Shown one piece after another: positions 34,059 to 47,640 of a stretch of DNA of 64,000 nt (the stretch's first letter is position 1; every line of letters starts with the position of its first letter). The translations under genes were made by a program, and so were the position numbers. This DNA comes from Lumnitzera littorea. Lineage: Eukaryota > Streptophyta > Magnoliopsida > Myrtales > Combretaceae. The stretch covers positions 54,042,351-54,106,350 of the forward strand of contig JAMXBB010000010.1 of the NCBI GenBank assembly GCA_024138015.1, read 5' to 3'. The notes under the pieces are model-generated. The model did not search any database, was not told where the DNA came from, and was given only the letters and a program-made list of their open reading frames with translations.

Positions 34059-37000
34059 TGTAAAACCTACAAAATTTTGACGACCCAAAAGCAAAGTCAA
34101 ATGAAAAAGTCCTCAGATAGTCTCTAAAACTACCCACATATAATAATAAAACCCTAGGTAAAAGAATCGAACCTTAAATGTTCAACCTAAAACCTTAAAT
34201 AAAGTAAGCCTTAAAACCCTAACTAAACGAGCAAGAACCTTAGAAACCTTAATACTTAAAAAGCCTTAGGACAATAATGCAACTCTAAAATAATCATTAA
34301 GCCCTAGTTAAATGATCAAATATCTTAACACCACTAATGACCACTAATAGTAAGTTTAAACCAAACGATAAAAGTGATCGATATCACTAAATCATTAAAA
34401 CCCTAACTTTTAAGCTCGTATGCAAATCAAATTACTACAAACGAAAACCAAACCTTAAGGAAACCCTAAGTACACGTATAGGGCACTTAGAGTAACTAAA
34501 GTATAGTATCAAAGTTCAACAAAACCCTAAACGTATCTTAATTACACTTAATTAGCCTAATTATGCTTAATTACTATCAATTACCCTAATCAAGCCATAA
34601 TTCATAACCAACCTTCATTACATCTTAATAAGTTACAAGTCAAACATGATTAAGGACCAAGAGACAAACCATTAATGACCTTAAAATAGCTTGTACTCTA
34701 AGGGGACAAGATCTTACCTAATTTGGCAAAAAGGCAAAAAGAGTACATGGTTCCCATTTGTACCAAGTACCCCCTTTCCCAAAATATACACCCCTTGTCT
34801 TCCATCCCTCTCCCATTTCTGCCGGCCACACCCTCCCTCTTCCCTCATTCCCTTCATTTTCTAAACACATTAAAAACTCTCTCTTAAACTCCCTCAAAAA
34901 TCAAACCCCAAACCCCTTTCATTTTCCCTTTTGGCCACACACACATACTTACCATCGTTGGACACTCCATTACTGCTACCAGTATGCCAAACCACCCACC
35001 ACTAAGCTTCACGCCAACTACATGCGTCCCCCTATCCTACCAACACACACATACCCTCACACTTAGACACAAGCTCACGACACAATACCTACAAGGAGGA
35101 TACCCATTCCCTTGCTCCGATAAGTGACTAGGTTAGTTTTTCTCTTGATTTTCTTGGAGGATAATGTTAGGAACTTGTATTTTCTTAGATAAACTTTATT
35201 TTACAGCACTATTTTAGGTATTCTAGGGAGTTTCATGAAGAACAAATAGAGGTTAGTAAAAAGAAAACACACTTTAGTAAGTGATATAACACTAGTAGTT
35301 AGAATAGGGTAATGTAATGTTAATTTTTATGTCTAGATCATTGAGAAATATGATGAAACCCTATTTTCTTCTACATGCCACCACTAACATGTCCCCCACC
35401 CTACATTTCTACACATTTGTATGTGATGATTATAGTTTTAGATGGGTAAATACGTAGGATACTTAAGTAGTATCATCATAAAAACAAGTTTTGTATGAAC
35501 ATAGGAGAAGTAGCCCTAAGAACACCAAGTGGCCACCACTTCCATGAACCCATCAAATCTATAAAAGTTGATTTACTAGCTTAGTGACATGTCTATTTAA
35601 TGTTAAGTATGATTTAGGATTTAATTAACTAAGTTAAGTAGGCTAAAGTGTAGTTAAAGCCCCAAATTAGCTTAGTTAGTTATTAGAGACTTAAAAATAA
35701 TGTTAATAACCACTATAACTTTAATGTATAGATTTGTAAACCTAATAAAAGTGGGATAAACTTAAGTCCAATGTTGGACTTAAACCCAAAAAGACAAGTA
35801 AGTTTAGGCCCAAGGCCCTAAAAAGTGATTTAGGCTCAAAAAGTGCAAAAGAACTAACTTTAGAGCCCATTTACATAAATGACCAGATCTGAACCTTAGG
35901 TTAAAGGGCTTAGAATAACTTAATGAAGAGGCCTATTAAGCCCAAAGGTTGATCCAATACACCCAACGTAGGCCCTTTAGTGATCTAAAGCCTTAAACTT
36001 AGTAAAAAGGCCCATTTAGACCCATAAAAGTATCACCAAGGCCTACTTTAAAATTTTAAGGTGTTGGGCAAAAAAATTTCATTTAAAATACTTAAAAGAA
36101 GGCCTAAGTTATTAAGTATAAGGCCTAAGGTCAAAAACTAAGCCCAAGACCCAAAATTAGGCTTAAATCTTAAAGTAATCCAACTCACCATTTGGGCCCA
36201 CGACCTTGTAAGGCCCAAACCAAAAAATTGCTAACCTAGAAACTTAGAAATAACTTCACCAAATGGAAGAGCATTTGAAAATGATGAAAATGACTTTGAG
36301 ATTACAGAAAACAGAGTTAAAATGAAGAAAATACGTCCAAATTATGAAAACAACTAAAACAAGGCTAGTAGACAATAAGCCTAGTAAGCTAATGCAAACA
36401 AAATACTCATAGACTTTAATTATACTCTTCAAGTGACAAGGATACTGAGTTAGACACAGTTGAGGACTATTGGGACTATTAAGTATCATGGCTGAGTGAG
36501 TATACCACCCCTTGCTTTACTTGTTTTGTGGTTGTAACTAGTGAATTATTTAATTATATCAGATAACTGAACTTGTTGCATGTTGGGGCAAATGGGATAT
36601 TGTATGTGCTTGTTATGATTGATCTTACTTGCAAAATATCTTAAGTTGTTACGAACATCTATACTTACTGTATTAGAACTTAGGATATTGGAGTGTTTGA
36701 ATATAATTGATTAGCCACCCATGAATCTAAGCTAATAATACCTGGCCCTTAATTAAAACCAGACATGCATTGCATCTTATAACATGAAATCAAGGCATCA
36801 ACATCATGTAATAAAATGGGAGATCATGCTTAAATGGATCCATGTTACATATTGTGTATTGAGATTATTATCGTACGACGTATTTCATACGACATGTTCT
36901 TGCCTCGACCTTTGAGAACTATTCGTCTCTGGGACTATTGCCTTCTGCTTGAGGCCACATCGTATCTACTGTTAAGGTGATATTATCAATAAGAGACTTC

Positions 37001-37638
37001 GAACTGAACATGGATACCTAGGTCCTGATGTGCTTAAATGCTTCCTAACCCAGGCAACAATGGGCATTAAAATCATACTATATACAGTTATTGACCAACT
37101 GTATATGTTGTTGCATTGCATATGCTTGTCCATGCATTCATACGCTTGAATTAATAACTTGTTTAATATTGCTTGATAGTAAAGTAAGAATGTTACTCAT
37201 TAAGTAGTTGAGCTTATCCCCCTATAGTTTGTTATTGCAGTAGGATCTTTAACTAGAGCCAAACCACGGGATGCCCGAGATTAGTTGCACCAACTTGGGG
37301 TTAATTAGTGTGAAAAAGATAAGAGCTCAAGTGAACAATTTATTTATATTTGAACTCTCTAATTTCAATTATTAAGTATCCTTAGTTTATTAAGTAGCTT
37401 GGACTACTACTGATATCTTATTCGAATATTATATGACTGTTATTAGAGGAAAACTATATATTTCCTCTTATCTATGTTTGTGTTAGTTTTAATCAGATGT
37501 TATAATCTAATTTATATGCTTAGCTATTACTTAATACTAGTTATTAAGAGGAAGTTATAGTTGCGATATGCCTCGTGTAGTATGCCAAAGGCCCTTAATC
37601 AAGGATGATGCTTAATCTTGGATCTTCTTGTATTACAT
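34059..37638 (+). mobile_element. Tekay/Del-like LTR 4 (right end uncertain)
   Basis: Starts TGTAAAACCTACAAAATTTTGACGACCC. It shares with solo LTRs 1-3 the ATGGCTGAGTGAG segment (36489-36501), the CATTCATACGCTTGAATT stretch, and TCATTAAG..GAGCTTATCCCCC..GTTATTGCAG near the 3' end (37195-37240). The right end may be ...GTATTACA at 37638, since TTACA is a family terminus, but the flanks (ATCAT and TGGTG) do not match. Two motif clusters stand out: telobox-like AAACCCTA words (34150-34530) and GGCCCA words (35800-36225). Sense is plus. Confidence 0.55.
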
Positions 37639-38030
37639 GGTGGTACTATCATAACTCGACCCCCCTTCAGGTTGTGAAAACCATCAATCAATATATTCAA
37701 TTTTCTTTTTTTTATAGTAACCAATAACATTCGTGTAGCCATAATCCTTCGTTGCACCACTCTTGAGAGCACAAAGTGTAAGTTTGGATAAGTCCTCTTC
37801 AATTGTTTTTGTTGCATACTCAGTTTCCACCATTTCACTAATTTCTTCCTCATCTCCAACAACTTAACATTATACTCAACCTCTTGTCCTTATAACAGTG
37901 CCTAAGCCCTTAGGGCTCATTGTACCAAAAGCATATTTTCATCCTCCAATTCCTCGAGAGTTATCTTCTTAGTGAATCTAAGGTTGTATTGATTATTGGA
38001 ATTAGGTCTTAAGGTTAGGTAAGTCGTTAA
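37599..38030 (-). pseudogene. Gag-like coiled-coil remnant
   Basis: Minus-strand reading from about 37980 gives ITLEELEDENMLLVQ, EVEYNVKLLEMRKKLVKW and LKRTYPNLHFVLSRVV, charged and leucine-rich as in the coiled-coil linkers of some plant gypsy gag polyproteins. An 87-codon stretch (37862-37599) is open. I cannot assign a lineage, and its overlap with the proposed end of LTR 4 is unresolved. Confidence 0.35.
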
Positions 38031-38204
38031 ACACATTGCATGTAAAGACTCTAGTGCTATTCCACAACCCCTTTAACTCAAATTCCAACATTCATGGCAA
38101 CGCGAAAGGTTCGAACGACTATCCAAAAAGGAGTTTAGCAAGTTTACATATATAAATAGATAGGCATTAGCATAAGCTAGATAGGAAGCCATAATTAGGC
38201 AACT

Positions 38205-38700
38205 AATTGGATTTTGTGAATGAAACTGACTATGCCGGTATGCAGAGAACTCACTTCGGAATTCCTCAACAATTTTAGGTTAGTTATTGATAACCTTGCT
38301 CAAGGTAGACAAAATACTATCCAATTTAGATGTTATGGTCATGAGGTTACCATGCCTATTGATGATTTTAGTGTCTATATGGGCTTTATTCTATTGGTTA
38401 TTTTATGATGGAAGAGTATATGGAATTACCATATCAACTACCCTGAGATATACCTAAGTCTTTTGTATGAAGTGATCTAATTGGAGATGAAGGAAGAGTT
38501 TATAAACCCAAAAAGTTAAAAGCTTCCAATTTGGTTGATCCTGTTCTTCGATTGACACACTATATATTAGCTAGAAATTTATTGATAGAGAAAATAGTGG
38601 AGTTGTTAACGGGAGGGAAATTTTGTATCTACATAGCATTGCTAACCATCGACTCCTTAACTTAAGACTTATAATGACTTTGTTCTTAAGAAATTAAGCT
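38205..38700 (+). pseudogene. Athila ORF-like (plant-specific, env-position) fragment
   Basis: Plus-strand translation gives FLNNFRLVIDN, TIQFRCYGHEVTMPIDDFSV and MGFI in a 62-codon open stretch (38220-38408). Beyond shifts come NPKKLKASNLVDPVLRLTHY, ILARNLLIEKIVELLTGGKF and a decayed tail. The pattern FxxF...ITFRxxGxxxxMxxxxFxxxMGF followed by YNPKxxKAxxLxDPxLRxxHxxLAxxLxxR is that of the hypothetical protein in the extra coding region of Athila elements. The function of this protein is unknown. Frameshifts at about 38405 and 38510 disable it. Confidence 0.55.
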
Positions 38701-39934
38701 ACTAAGGGGTAGTCTAAGTTTATTTTTGCAGATCCCCTCATTACTCACCGAGTGAAGAACTTTCCTAGCCTTTGCAATGAGACACGCATGCGAGTGATGA
38801 AACCCCCCTTCCTTTCACCCATGATGCGATCAAATCCATGAAATTTCCACCAGTACCTAAAAGTCTACCATAAAAACCAATTGGTAAGGCTACTTCATCA
38901 CATCCAAGTCGCTAGCTGAGTCTTCATCTTCCTCAATGATCGACACTTATAAGAAATTTATGAGGAAGCAATTCAAAAAGTGGTGAACCATCGAACATAA
39001 GGTAGAGCATGTTTTAGTGCAATAGGAGGTGATCATGACCCACTTGAGGATTCAACTGCCACCACCAATGCCTAAACCAGACTCTACTGAGTAGTCAATT
39101 GGAGATAAGATTGAAGAGGAGGAGAAAGAAGATGATGACAAGTGATTTCTTTTTTTTTTTTTTTAATTTGTGTTTAAAAAGACTTAGTTCATTTTATTTG
39201 CTATTTTAGATGACTGTATTAATTAACTAACTTCTTATTGCCTTTCTAACTATTTACCTTTTATTGATTTGTGAACTATAGGATGCTAACTCTTTAGATA
39301 ATTGAATAAGCAGTAGTAATTTTATTTAGTTTAACTTTTTATTTTTTTTTTCTTTAATTAGTTCATTTTGATGCAAAAAGAAAACTAAGTGCTCAACAGT
39401 TTGATGGAATTCAGCTTTCTAGACTTCAATGTTCTCTTTTGAAAGGATCAAACACTAAAACCAGGGAAGTCGTATTTCTTTTGCTTTTCTTTTTTTATCA
39501 TTACTTTTATTTTTTTCCACTAAAAATTTTGATTTGAATGCTCATGTATATGGAGGAATATATACAACTTCAATGTAAGGGAATGATAGATTATGTATGT
39601 TATACTTATCTACTTAAGCTTTTAGCAAAAACTTTTTCAAAAATCTTAGAAATTTGTAACCCCCCTATATATAAGCAAGCATAAATTTTTCAAATTTTTT
39701 CATATTCTTTATGAATTTAAAACACTTCATTGAATTTGAGAAATTAAATCTTTAGGATTCAAAGTTCCACATCACTTAAGCTTAGACATTGACTTAGGAT
39801 TAGAATAGATATGAATAAGTTAAAGACTAGTATTTTGATTTCTAAGCTTGATCATAGAGGATAGTTATCTATCATTCTTTTTCAAAAATTTAAGATTGGA
39901 TTAATAAAGGAGATTTGTCCTTTAAAGTACTGAA
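38701..39934 (+). other. Athila remnant: non-coding 3' region
   Basis: Begins with CTAAGGGGTAGTCTAAG, the post-coding motif also seen at 20110. A glutamate/aspartate-rich GAGGAGGAGAAAGAAGATGATG segment ends at 39140, followed by T-runs (39149-39164, 39340-39352). No open frame of interest, and no LTR start could be placed. Confidence 0.4.
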
Positions 39935-40136
39935 GCGAAAGAGTTTCGATTAAGGAACGAAGTCCAGTAGACACCAAGGTTAAGGACCACACCCATGGTT
40001 CCTACCCATAATCCTCTTATCGTGAATTGCCATGGAAAATTTAAGATTGCAACCAAAGAGTGAGAATACACCTAAGCTTCATCACCATGTACTTTAGGCA
40101 TGGAGTGTAATGATTTCCAAATCTTCAATTTTTGTT
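39935..40136 (+). mobile_element. Athila LTR fragment, truncated by a TAT LTR
   Basis: About 200 bp homologous to 13645-13855 (for example GAGTTTCGATTAAG.AA.GAAGTC and AAATCTTC.ATTTTTGTT). Homology ends exactly where the inverted TAT LTR starts at 40137, marking its insertion point. Confidence 0.6.
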
Positions 40137-41949
40137 TATAGATACTCTATTTTTGCCCCCTTTTTTATTTTTTATTAAAATAATGTAAGGGATCCTAATT
40201 TAGAAAAATAAAAAAAAAGTAGAAAATTTAGAAAATAATAATAATAAATAAATAATTAGAAAAAAATACAAAAATAGGAAAAATCACAAAAAGTATAAAA
40301 TTTTTTAAATAAAAAACAATAATAGAGGAAATGTAAATAATAATAAGAGAAGAAGACTTAAGTAGTTTAAGGCTTATTTTTAGGATTAGTGTTTATTTTA
40401 TTTTTATTTTATTTCATTTTATTTTTATTTAAAAAAAAAAAAGCAATGTAGATCGAACTAGGTTTGAACTTAGTATGTAAGAATTAGATTAGCACCTAAG
40501 GCCCTTCGACCGAACAACACAACTGAAGGGTACACAAAAGTGCTCCAAAAAATTTTCCAACAAGCGCATACAATGCACTTGCGCATGGGGTATGTGGCAC
40601 GTTACTACGTACCTACATCATCCCTCTTCTCGTGATTCTCGACCTAATTTTTTGGTTTTTTTCCCTCTTCGTACAGGTCAATTGAAGGCCTTTTTTACCC
40701 TTTTTTAATACGATTTCACCAATTTAATGGTAAAATCATGTAGATGCACATCATACTACAAATCAAGCCATAAACCTCGTCCAAATTCAATCAAAATTCA
40801 ATATTAATTTGGCTCCAAAATGTGATAAAAGAAAAAAAAAACTCAAAATCTAGCGTCTTCATTCATGGCCAATTTCTCCATTAATGAGCTTTCCATGCTC
40901 GTTTAAGTAGAGATTAGTATAAATAAGGACTTATGGACTTATTTTCAATAAGGAGCTCGATCAAAAACACTCCATACAAGTTCAAACCTAAGCTTTCTCT
41001 CTCTAGAACGATTTTATTCTCTCTCTTCGATAGCATCCTCCATTGCGATTTTCAATGAAAACCAACACCACCATCAGCTTCCCCGTACTGAAGAACCCCC
41101 AATCTAACACTTCACTCATGCTCAACTGCCTACCGCAATACCCGACTGCCACTATTAAGTCCAACGACCACCCAAACTAGCTCCATTTGCTAAGGCGCTT
41201 CTCCTAGCCCACCTAAGTTCAATGAGAAACACATGAATTTTTTTTTTTCCTACTTGAATTGGTGCCAAAATCATTCAAAATTGCCCTTACTAATAGCTGT
41301 TGAAGTTGGACCTGACCCAACCTAATAGATATAAACCAACCCAGACCTGATTGAACCACTCTGAACCATGCATATGCCTCTGGTCCAAATTGTTTCAAGC
41401 TTCATTATTTATTTATTTATTTATTTCTCTTTTGTTTTATCTTTAACATAATTGTAAACAAAAAAAAAATAGATAGGTTTAGTTTATTTTATTTGGTGAA
41501 ACCCAAAAGGAAAAAAAGTAATAATAATAGTAAATAAATAAATAAGTAAAGTAAAATAAGGAAAATAATAAAAAGAACATTTTTACCACTTAGAAAAATT
41601 ATTTTTCAAAAAAATAAAAATAATTAATCTTTTTCCAAAAATAGGGCCCTATTTAAAATTTCTTAAGAATAAAAACACCAAATTAGAACCCTTTACTCTT
41701 AGGTGTTTTTTTTTATTTAATAAATAAAATTAAATGGCTAAAGAATTGAAAGCCGATCATTTTCAAAAGTTAAAAGAAACCAACACACTAAAATTTTACA
41801 AATTGATCCTGAATAGTAGATACATAGGCACCTCCGAAGCAAAGTATAAAATTACAAAAACCTATTTTTCCACTTTAGTTTAAATTATGCATTTCGTTAA
41901 CTAATGATTGAATTTCGTTTTATAAGAGAGTTTGAAAGGGTGATCTTAA
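40137..41949 (-). mobile_element. Inverted partial TAT-type LTR (L)
   Basis: Reverse-complement homologue of B1 (16839-19572) and of R (41955-50245). The left edge TATAGATACTCTATTTTTGCC is the decayed inverse of the GGTGTCTACA end. Blocks appear in inverted order: GAACTAGGTTTGAAC (40456), GATTTCACCAATTTAATGGTAAAATCATGTAG (split around 40710-40742), TTTCTCTCTCTAG (40995) and GTTAACTAATGATTGAATTTCGTTTTATAAG (split around 41896-41926). About 350 bp corresponding to the LTR 5' end are missing where it abuts R. Confidence 0.65.
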
Positions 41950-42261
41950 GGGATTGTCCAGCCTGGTTTTTCTCCTAATTTTTATAAATAAGTTTACTTT
42001 AAATCGATTAATACTAAACCCTACTCATTTAATATTGAACCCCGACTATGGTTTAAAGAAAACCGGTTCTTTCATATTTTGAAAATATTTTAGAGTTACC
42101 GCCCAACCGGAGTTGAGAAAAAAAGTTAAATTAGAACTAATTAATTGGATTAGTTACAATCTAGCTACTGGTCTTTTTGAAAAAACCAATTTTATAAATG
42201 ATTTTAAGAATCAAAAATCAAGTTCAGGGGTTAGGATTTTTAAACCTTTACAAGTACCAAC

Positions 42262-45200
42262 TGTATGACCTACAATCAGCTACCCAAAGTTTGGGCCGTA
42301 GAATTTAAGAAGATCGGTTAAAAGATCCGATCAAGCCAAAATTATCAAATAAAGCTAGAAATATTAGTAAAAATGATCCCATAAATTTGAATTTAATAAA
42401 ATAAGTAATAAAATAAAAAAAATATAAAATTTTCAAATTTTATGTATATTACTCGTTATTTATCGAAAATACGTAAAATGCATTTTAATAATTAACGAAT
42501 TACTAAAGATAAATTATATGCACATTACAAATCATAAAATGACCTAAATAATATTTAGGAATATTTATTTGTACTATATTTGAATTTACATGTAGATAGA
42601 AATATGTTTAATTACTTAAAATACTTGAAATGTACTAAAATAATAATAAATAATTAAATAAAATTCATAATTAATTAAGAAAAAATCAAGAAAAATCTAG
42701 AATTGAGGCGTGGCAATCTAGAATTGAAGAAATAAAAGCAACCAATCTAATTACAACAAATAGAAAATAAGAAAAAGAAGAGATAAGGAAATTGTTAAAT
42801 CAATTTAATACACAATAATTTCTTAAGACCTCTATAAATACCCCAAATTTTTCAGAAGCTCATTTTGGATGTCAGGAAGTTTAGAAAATTAGAGAAAGAC
42901 AAAATTGAGAGTAAATTAGGATTTTAGAAAAAATCACAAAAAAAAAACTGTGCAGTTGAACTTCTAAGGAGAACCTAAACACGATGAGCAACTGGGAGTG
43001 GACGGCCACCACCACCACATAGTGGTGATAGCACCTAGGTGGGCTAACATACCCATGGCCATTGACAGTAGCCGGAGCCACCAAAACCGGTGAATTCGAT
43101 TTCCAACACGATTTTGTGTAATTTTCTAAGAATATAAAAATAGTAAATATTCTTAGAAAATTATGAATTGTGTTATTCTAGAATATTTTAGTATTTATTT
43201 TTTAGAAAAAATATTATTTTAATGAAAATATGTCCCGTGATATATGGTCCTTAAGAAATCATGCAAAATCGAACATGTTTCAATTTAGAAATAAATGACT
43301 TTAGAAGTATAGTTTTGAGCCTAAAATTTTTGTGTAGACTACTTAGGTGATATAGAATAGTGTCATGAAGCCCTTTTCCAAAAATGAATTTTAAAAAATT
43401 TTAGATAATTTTTAAGCCTTAAAATGAGGCATAAAATGAGTAATTTAAGGTTAAGTAAGTAATTAAATGGGTAATTACTGATTTGATGTACAATTATATA
43501 TTTTAGGATGTTGAAATCTAATGAAGTATGATACTGACAGCATTTAAGGTATTAGATGTAATTATTAGGATAATTATGTAGTAAATAAGTAACAGGAAAA
43601 AATAGTACATTTTAAGTTAATTTGGTAATTTAGGGTAATTAGGTTCAAATCTAATTTGGGATGAGTTTAGACATTTTGAAATGTTAATTGATATTGAAAG
43701 ATGGTAATTAGAGTAATAGAAATATTAGATGTGTAATATGCACATAATAAGTGATAATATATACTACCCAATTATTGAAATATAATAAATAGAAGATATT
43801 AGAATAAAGATTGATATTATACTAATAATAGAAATATATAATAAATCTGATTGAAAAACTTAAATTTAGGTAATTATATGAAAAATGTAAAAATTTCTTA
43901 TATCGAAAGTAAATTTGATATACTAATAAAGATTTAAATGTATTGGATATAATAAAATACTGACTAGAGGTAATTATGACATTTAGGATATCTAGAAGTA
44001 ATGTGATTAATTTTACATTATGGGTTGAAACGTGTTTCTAGGGTTCGTGTATAAAACAATACTTAAAAATCGAACTAGAACCGAATTTAGAAATCCATGT
44101 AGAAATTGAACTCGAACCTAGCCCCAAATCTAGAATAATTATAAAAGATTTGAGAACCTAGATAATTGGACATATTAAACCCTAAACCAAATATGACAAT
44201 AAGTGTTATAGGATAAAAACTAATCTATAACAGTTATATGAAAACTGAGACAACGTTGGTATTATAGAGATGATCGGCAATAGCCTAAGTAAGTCAGACC
44301 TTGAGTGAACAAACAAGGAGCCCAAGTAAGCTAGGATTAATACAGTGTTGTATTTTAGAGGCTTGAAATTGTACTTAATTGTGCTTGTTCTAAGCTGATG
44401 ATATGATTTTTAATTTGTTGCTTGGCTTGTACTGTATGATTTGTATGAAATGATTTATCACCCTAAACTGAACCAAATCAAATATACGACTTGTAAACAT
44501 AAATCAGACTTACATAGCAACCCATTAGGGAAAACCTAGGATTCTCCAGCCAAATACTGACCCCTTCAAAAGGGATAGCGCTGGATAGCATAATGAGTCC
44601 CTTCTTCATCCTTAGTCGAACTAAGTGACAGGTAAGAAGGTCACAACAAGAGTGAAGTCAATGGTTTGAAGGTAGTCATGGGAGGAGCGATGTCTCCATT
44701 ACATAAGCTTGGGTTTGGTCGTGAGCTATTGCATTAACGGCAACTCCTCAATCCAGATTAAAGTAGGCATAATTTCTCTAATCTCATGACAAGCCGAACA
44801 ACGTCGTGCGATGGTATTTGTTTAAACATACATTATACCCAATACTTGGTTAATAACCTTATTTGTGTTTGTGGTATAGTTTGAAGTTTTCGTCCTAACT
44901 TACTGAGCTATGGTTGCTCACATCCCTATAGTCGTTGTTGTAGGTACTAGCGATGAAGCGGCCTATAATCACCTTGACACTAGCAATTGTGGGATCGTGG
45001 GGAGTAAGGATGTAAATAGAAGACTAAATTCATTCTTTAGTTAGATTTATTTTAAAACTTTTAGCATTAGGTTATAAATTACTCAATTAGATTGTGATTA
45101 GATTGCTAGATCTTGTAAATACACTCAAATTAATTTAATGTGAATATTTATTTTTCTTAAATTCATAAGTAAGTAAGTTATTTAATTTATGAATTGTTTA

Positions 45201-45329
45201 TTTCAAAGAGGGTTAGTTGTGGACACCTTGTATAGATCAGGTCTAAGATAGCGGTTGTAAGGCTAACTTTTATTTTAGAATGATTTGTACGGTGGGACTG
45301 TTACGACTTTGCCACTTTGGAGCGTGACA
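42262..45329 (+). mobile_element. Tekay/Del-like solo LTR 3, 3068 bp, TSD C(C/T)AAC
   Basis: Starts TGTATGACCTACAATC and ends TTTGGAGCGTGACA. Flanks are CCAAC (42257-42261) and CTAAC (45330-45334), one transition apart. It interrupts R at a point that is continuous in B1 (near 17147), confirming an insertion. It belongs to the Tekay-like set by its ends and by GAGCTATGGTTGCTCACATCCC...GTTGTAGGTA near 44925-44945, but is too diverged for full alignment by eye with LTRs 1 and 2. A poorly coding GAT/CCACC-rich patch lies at 42985-43090. Confidence 0.75.
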
Positions 45330-47487
45330 CTAACAATCTTCCAAATTTAGTCTTAATCTTAAAAAATCACTTTAGAAAAACTACATTGTAAAGCAAAACT
45401 TAATTATTAGTTAATGAATTAGATAATTTAAGCGATTTAAACTAAAAATAAAAAAATAGGTTTTTTCATTTTTTATCGTCACCTTATAGGTGCCTACGTA
45501 CTTGCTAGTCAAGATTAGACGTACGTAGTTTTTTTTATGAAAACTTTAAGTAGGTGAGTTGATTTTAAACTTAAAAGAAAAGCCGAGTTTATATTTTAAG
45601 TAAGTTCAGGTTTTATTGAGAAAAGTTAAAAAGGTATTAAATTGTGGTTTATTTTTAAAAAGTTCTAAAAATTTTCTAATTTTGAAAGGGTCCATTCATT
45701 TTTTTTTTAAACTAATCTTTCTAAGCAATTAAATAACTTTGTTATTTATTTACCTTTTTTTTCCGTTTTATTATTATTATTCTAATTATTTATAACTATT
45801 TTGATTAAAACCTAAAAATAAACTTTTTCTTTTTCTTTTTTGGTTTTTCTTTTCTTTCTTCTTTTTTTTTTCTTTTTTTTTATTACAATTACATTTACAA
45901 ATACATGAGTAAATATAAAAAAAAAAAAAGTAACAAAACAATTGAAAAAAGAAAAAGTTTAGACCAATGATAAGGACGTGAGTCGAATTTGGGTTAGAGT
46001 GCAGCTCACGAATTAGGTCAATTCAGATCTTAGAGCTCCAACAAGTCGTGGGTTGGATCTTTAGCAACAGCAGCTCGTGCGCTCGTTTAGGCTTGCTTCG
46101 ATCACCAAATTAAGTAAGGAAGGGATCTTTGTGTGTTTCAAATTCAAGATAATAAGGGTAGACACAATGTCACGATGTTTGGGTGGCACTTAGGTGGTTT
46201 TCAAGTATGGTGGTCGGTGATGGTTGATGATGTGTTCAAGTGGTGGTTACTAGAGTCAAATGATTGGTTAGGGTTGGGGTTTCTGAGTATGGTAAAGCTT
46301 GGGGTGATGTCGATTTCACTTGATAGCTGCTAGCCGTAGTGGTTTTGAGTGGGGGATTTGGGTGATCTAGGGTTTCATGGTGGTAGGTGTAGTTAGGTAG
46401 CAAAGAGATATGGTGGTGGGCAAGATGGGTTGGTCTCAATTGCTAATGGCTAGATGAGTTTAGTTATGGTTGGTACACTTCAATAAAGGCTAAAGAGAGA
46501 GAGTTCGTAAGTGCGAAGAGAGAAAGTGATTGGGGAAGAGAGAGAGAGAGAGAGAGTTCATGAGTAAGTGCTAGCTCTCCTCTACTGCTCATTCAAGCTC
46601 CTTTTATAGTTTGAGAGCTCGAATCGAAGATGGTAACTCATCCACATCCATCAACCGAAATTGAATGAAGAGGATGACTCACAATCCAATTTCCAAATTA
46701 GACGTGAATTAGAGTTAAATGTTGGGTTTTACCAAAATGTCAAATGGAAGCTTTGACATTCATTGGATAATAAGAATCATGACGATTTAAAGGGGGAGAT
46801 TCAAAGGAGGGGCATTTAAGCTTTTTTTCCTATTTTCAATTCACTTTTTAACCCCATTAATGAATGTATTGAAGTATGTTGTTGGATTCATCATGCAGTA
46901 CTCTAAGTATGCTTCACGATTTCACCATTTGGTGAAAATACAAAGAAAAGGGGTCTAAAAATAGGTGAAAAGTAAGCTAACCATGCTAGTTAAACATAAG
47001 AAAATCTAAGGAAGTGCAAGAAAGGGGTAAAAAGAGAAAGGAAAGGGAGAGAAAAGAGGCTAACATGGCACCATGTCAACTGTGTCATCCAATAAGGGAA
47101 TGCCCCATGTCTTATTGTGACACATGGCAGCTATCATGATGTGTTAGGTGCTACGTGTCATGCTACATGTACACCATATGGCTTAATACATAAAGCGCCA
47201 CGTCAGCTGCAATCCGACATTGAATACTACGTGTCAAGATACATGGTACAATGAGATCTTGACATATAGTAATGCAGTGTGTGTATGTCTGAAAAAAACA
47301 ACAGTAGAAAGCATCTTTATGCCTTTGGTGAGATTTAAACCTAGGTGAAGACACCTCATTTTTGCCATATTTTATCTGAACCAAGTTAAAAATCAACAAA
47401 ACAAAAAAATAAGAAATCTAAATTAAAAAAAAAACGAAAATTAAAAGAAAAAATGAAAAAATAAAAAAAAAAGGGTTAAGTTATATT

Positions 47488-47640
47488 GTATCGAGTCAAA
47501 TTGAGTCAAATCATGTCGTATCGAATCGACTCGTATCAAATCGACTCATATCAAATCAAATCATGTCATGTCGTATTGAGTCAAGTTAAATCGAGTCAAA
47601 TCGTATTAAGTTAAATCGCATTAGATCATTTAAGATCAAA
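47488..47640. repeat. Dense TCGAGTCAAA / CGTATCAAATCGA word array in K
   Basis: The 5-mers GTCAA, TCGTA and AAATC recur every 5-10 bp with little other sequence (for example ATCGAGTCAAATTGAGTCAA at 47490-47509). No coding frame. It looks like local amplification of a very short unit. Confidence 0.6.
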
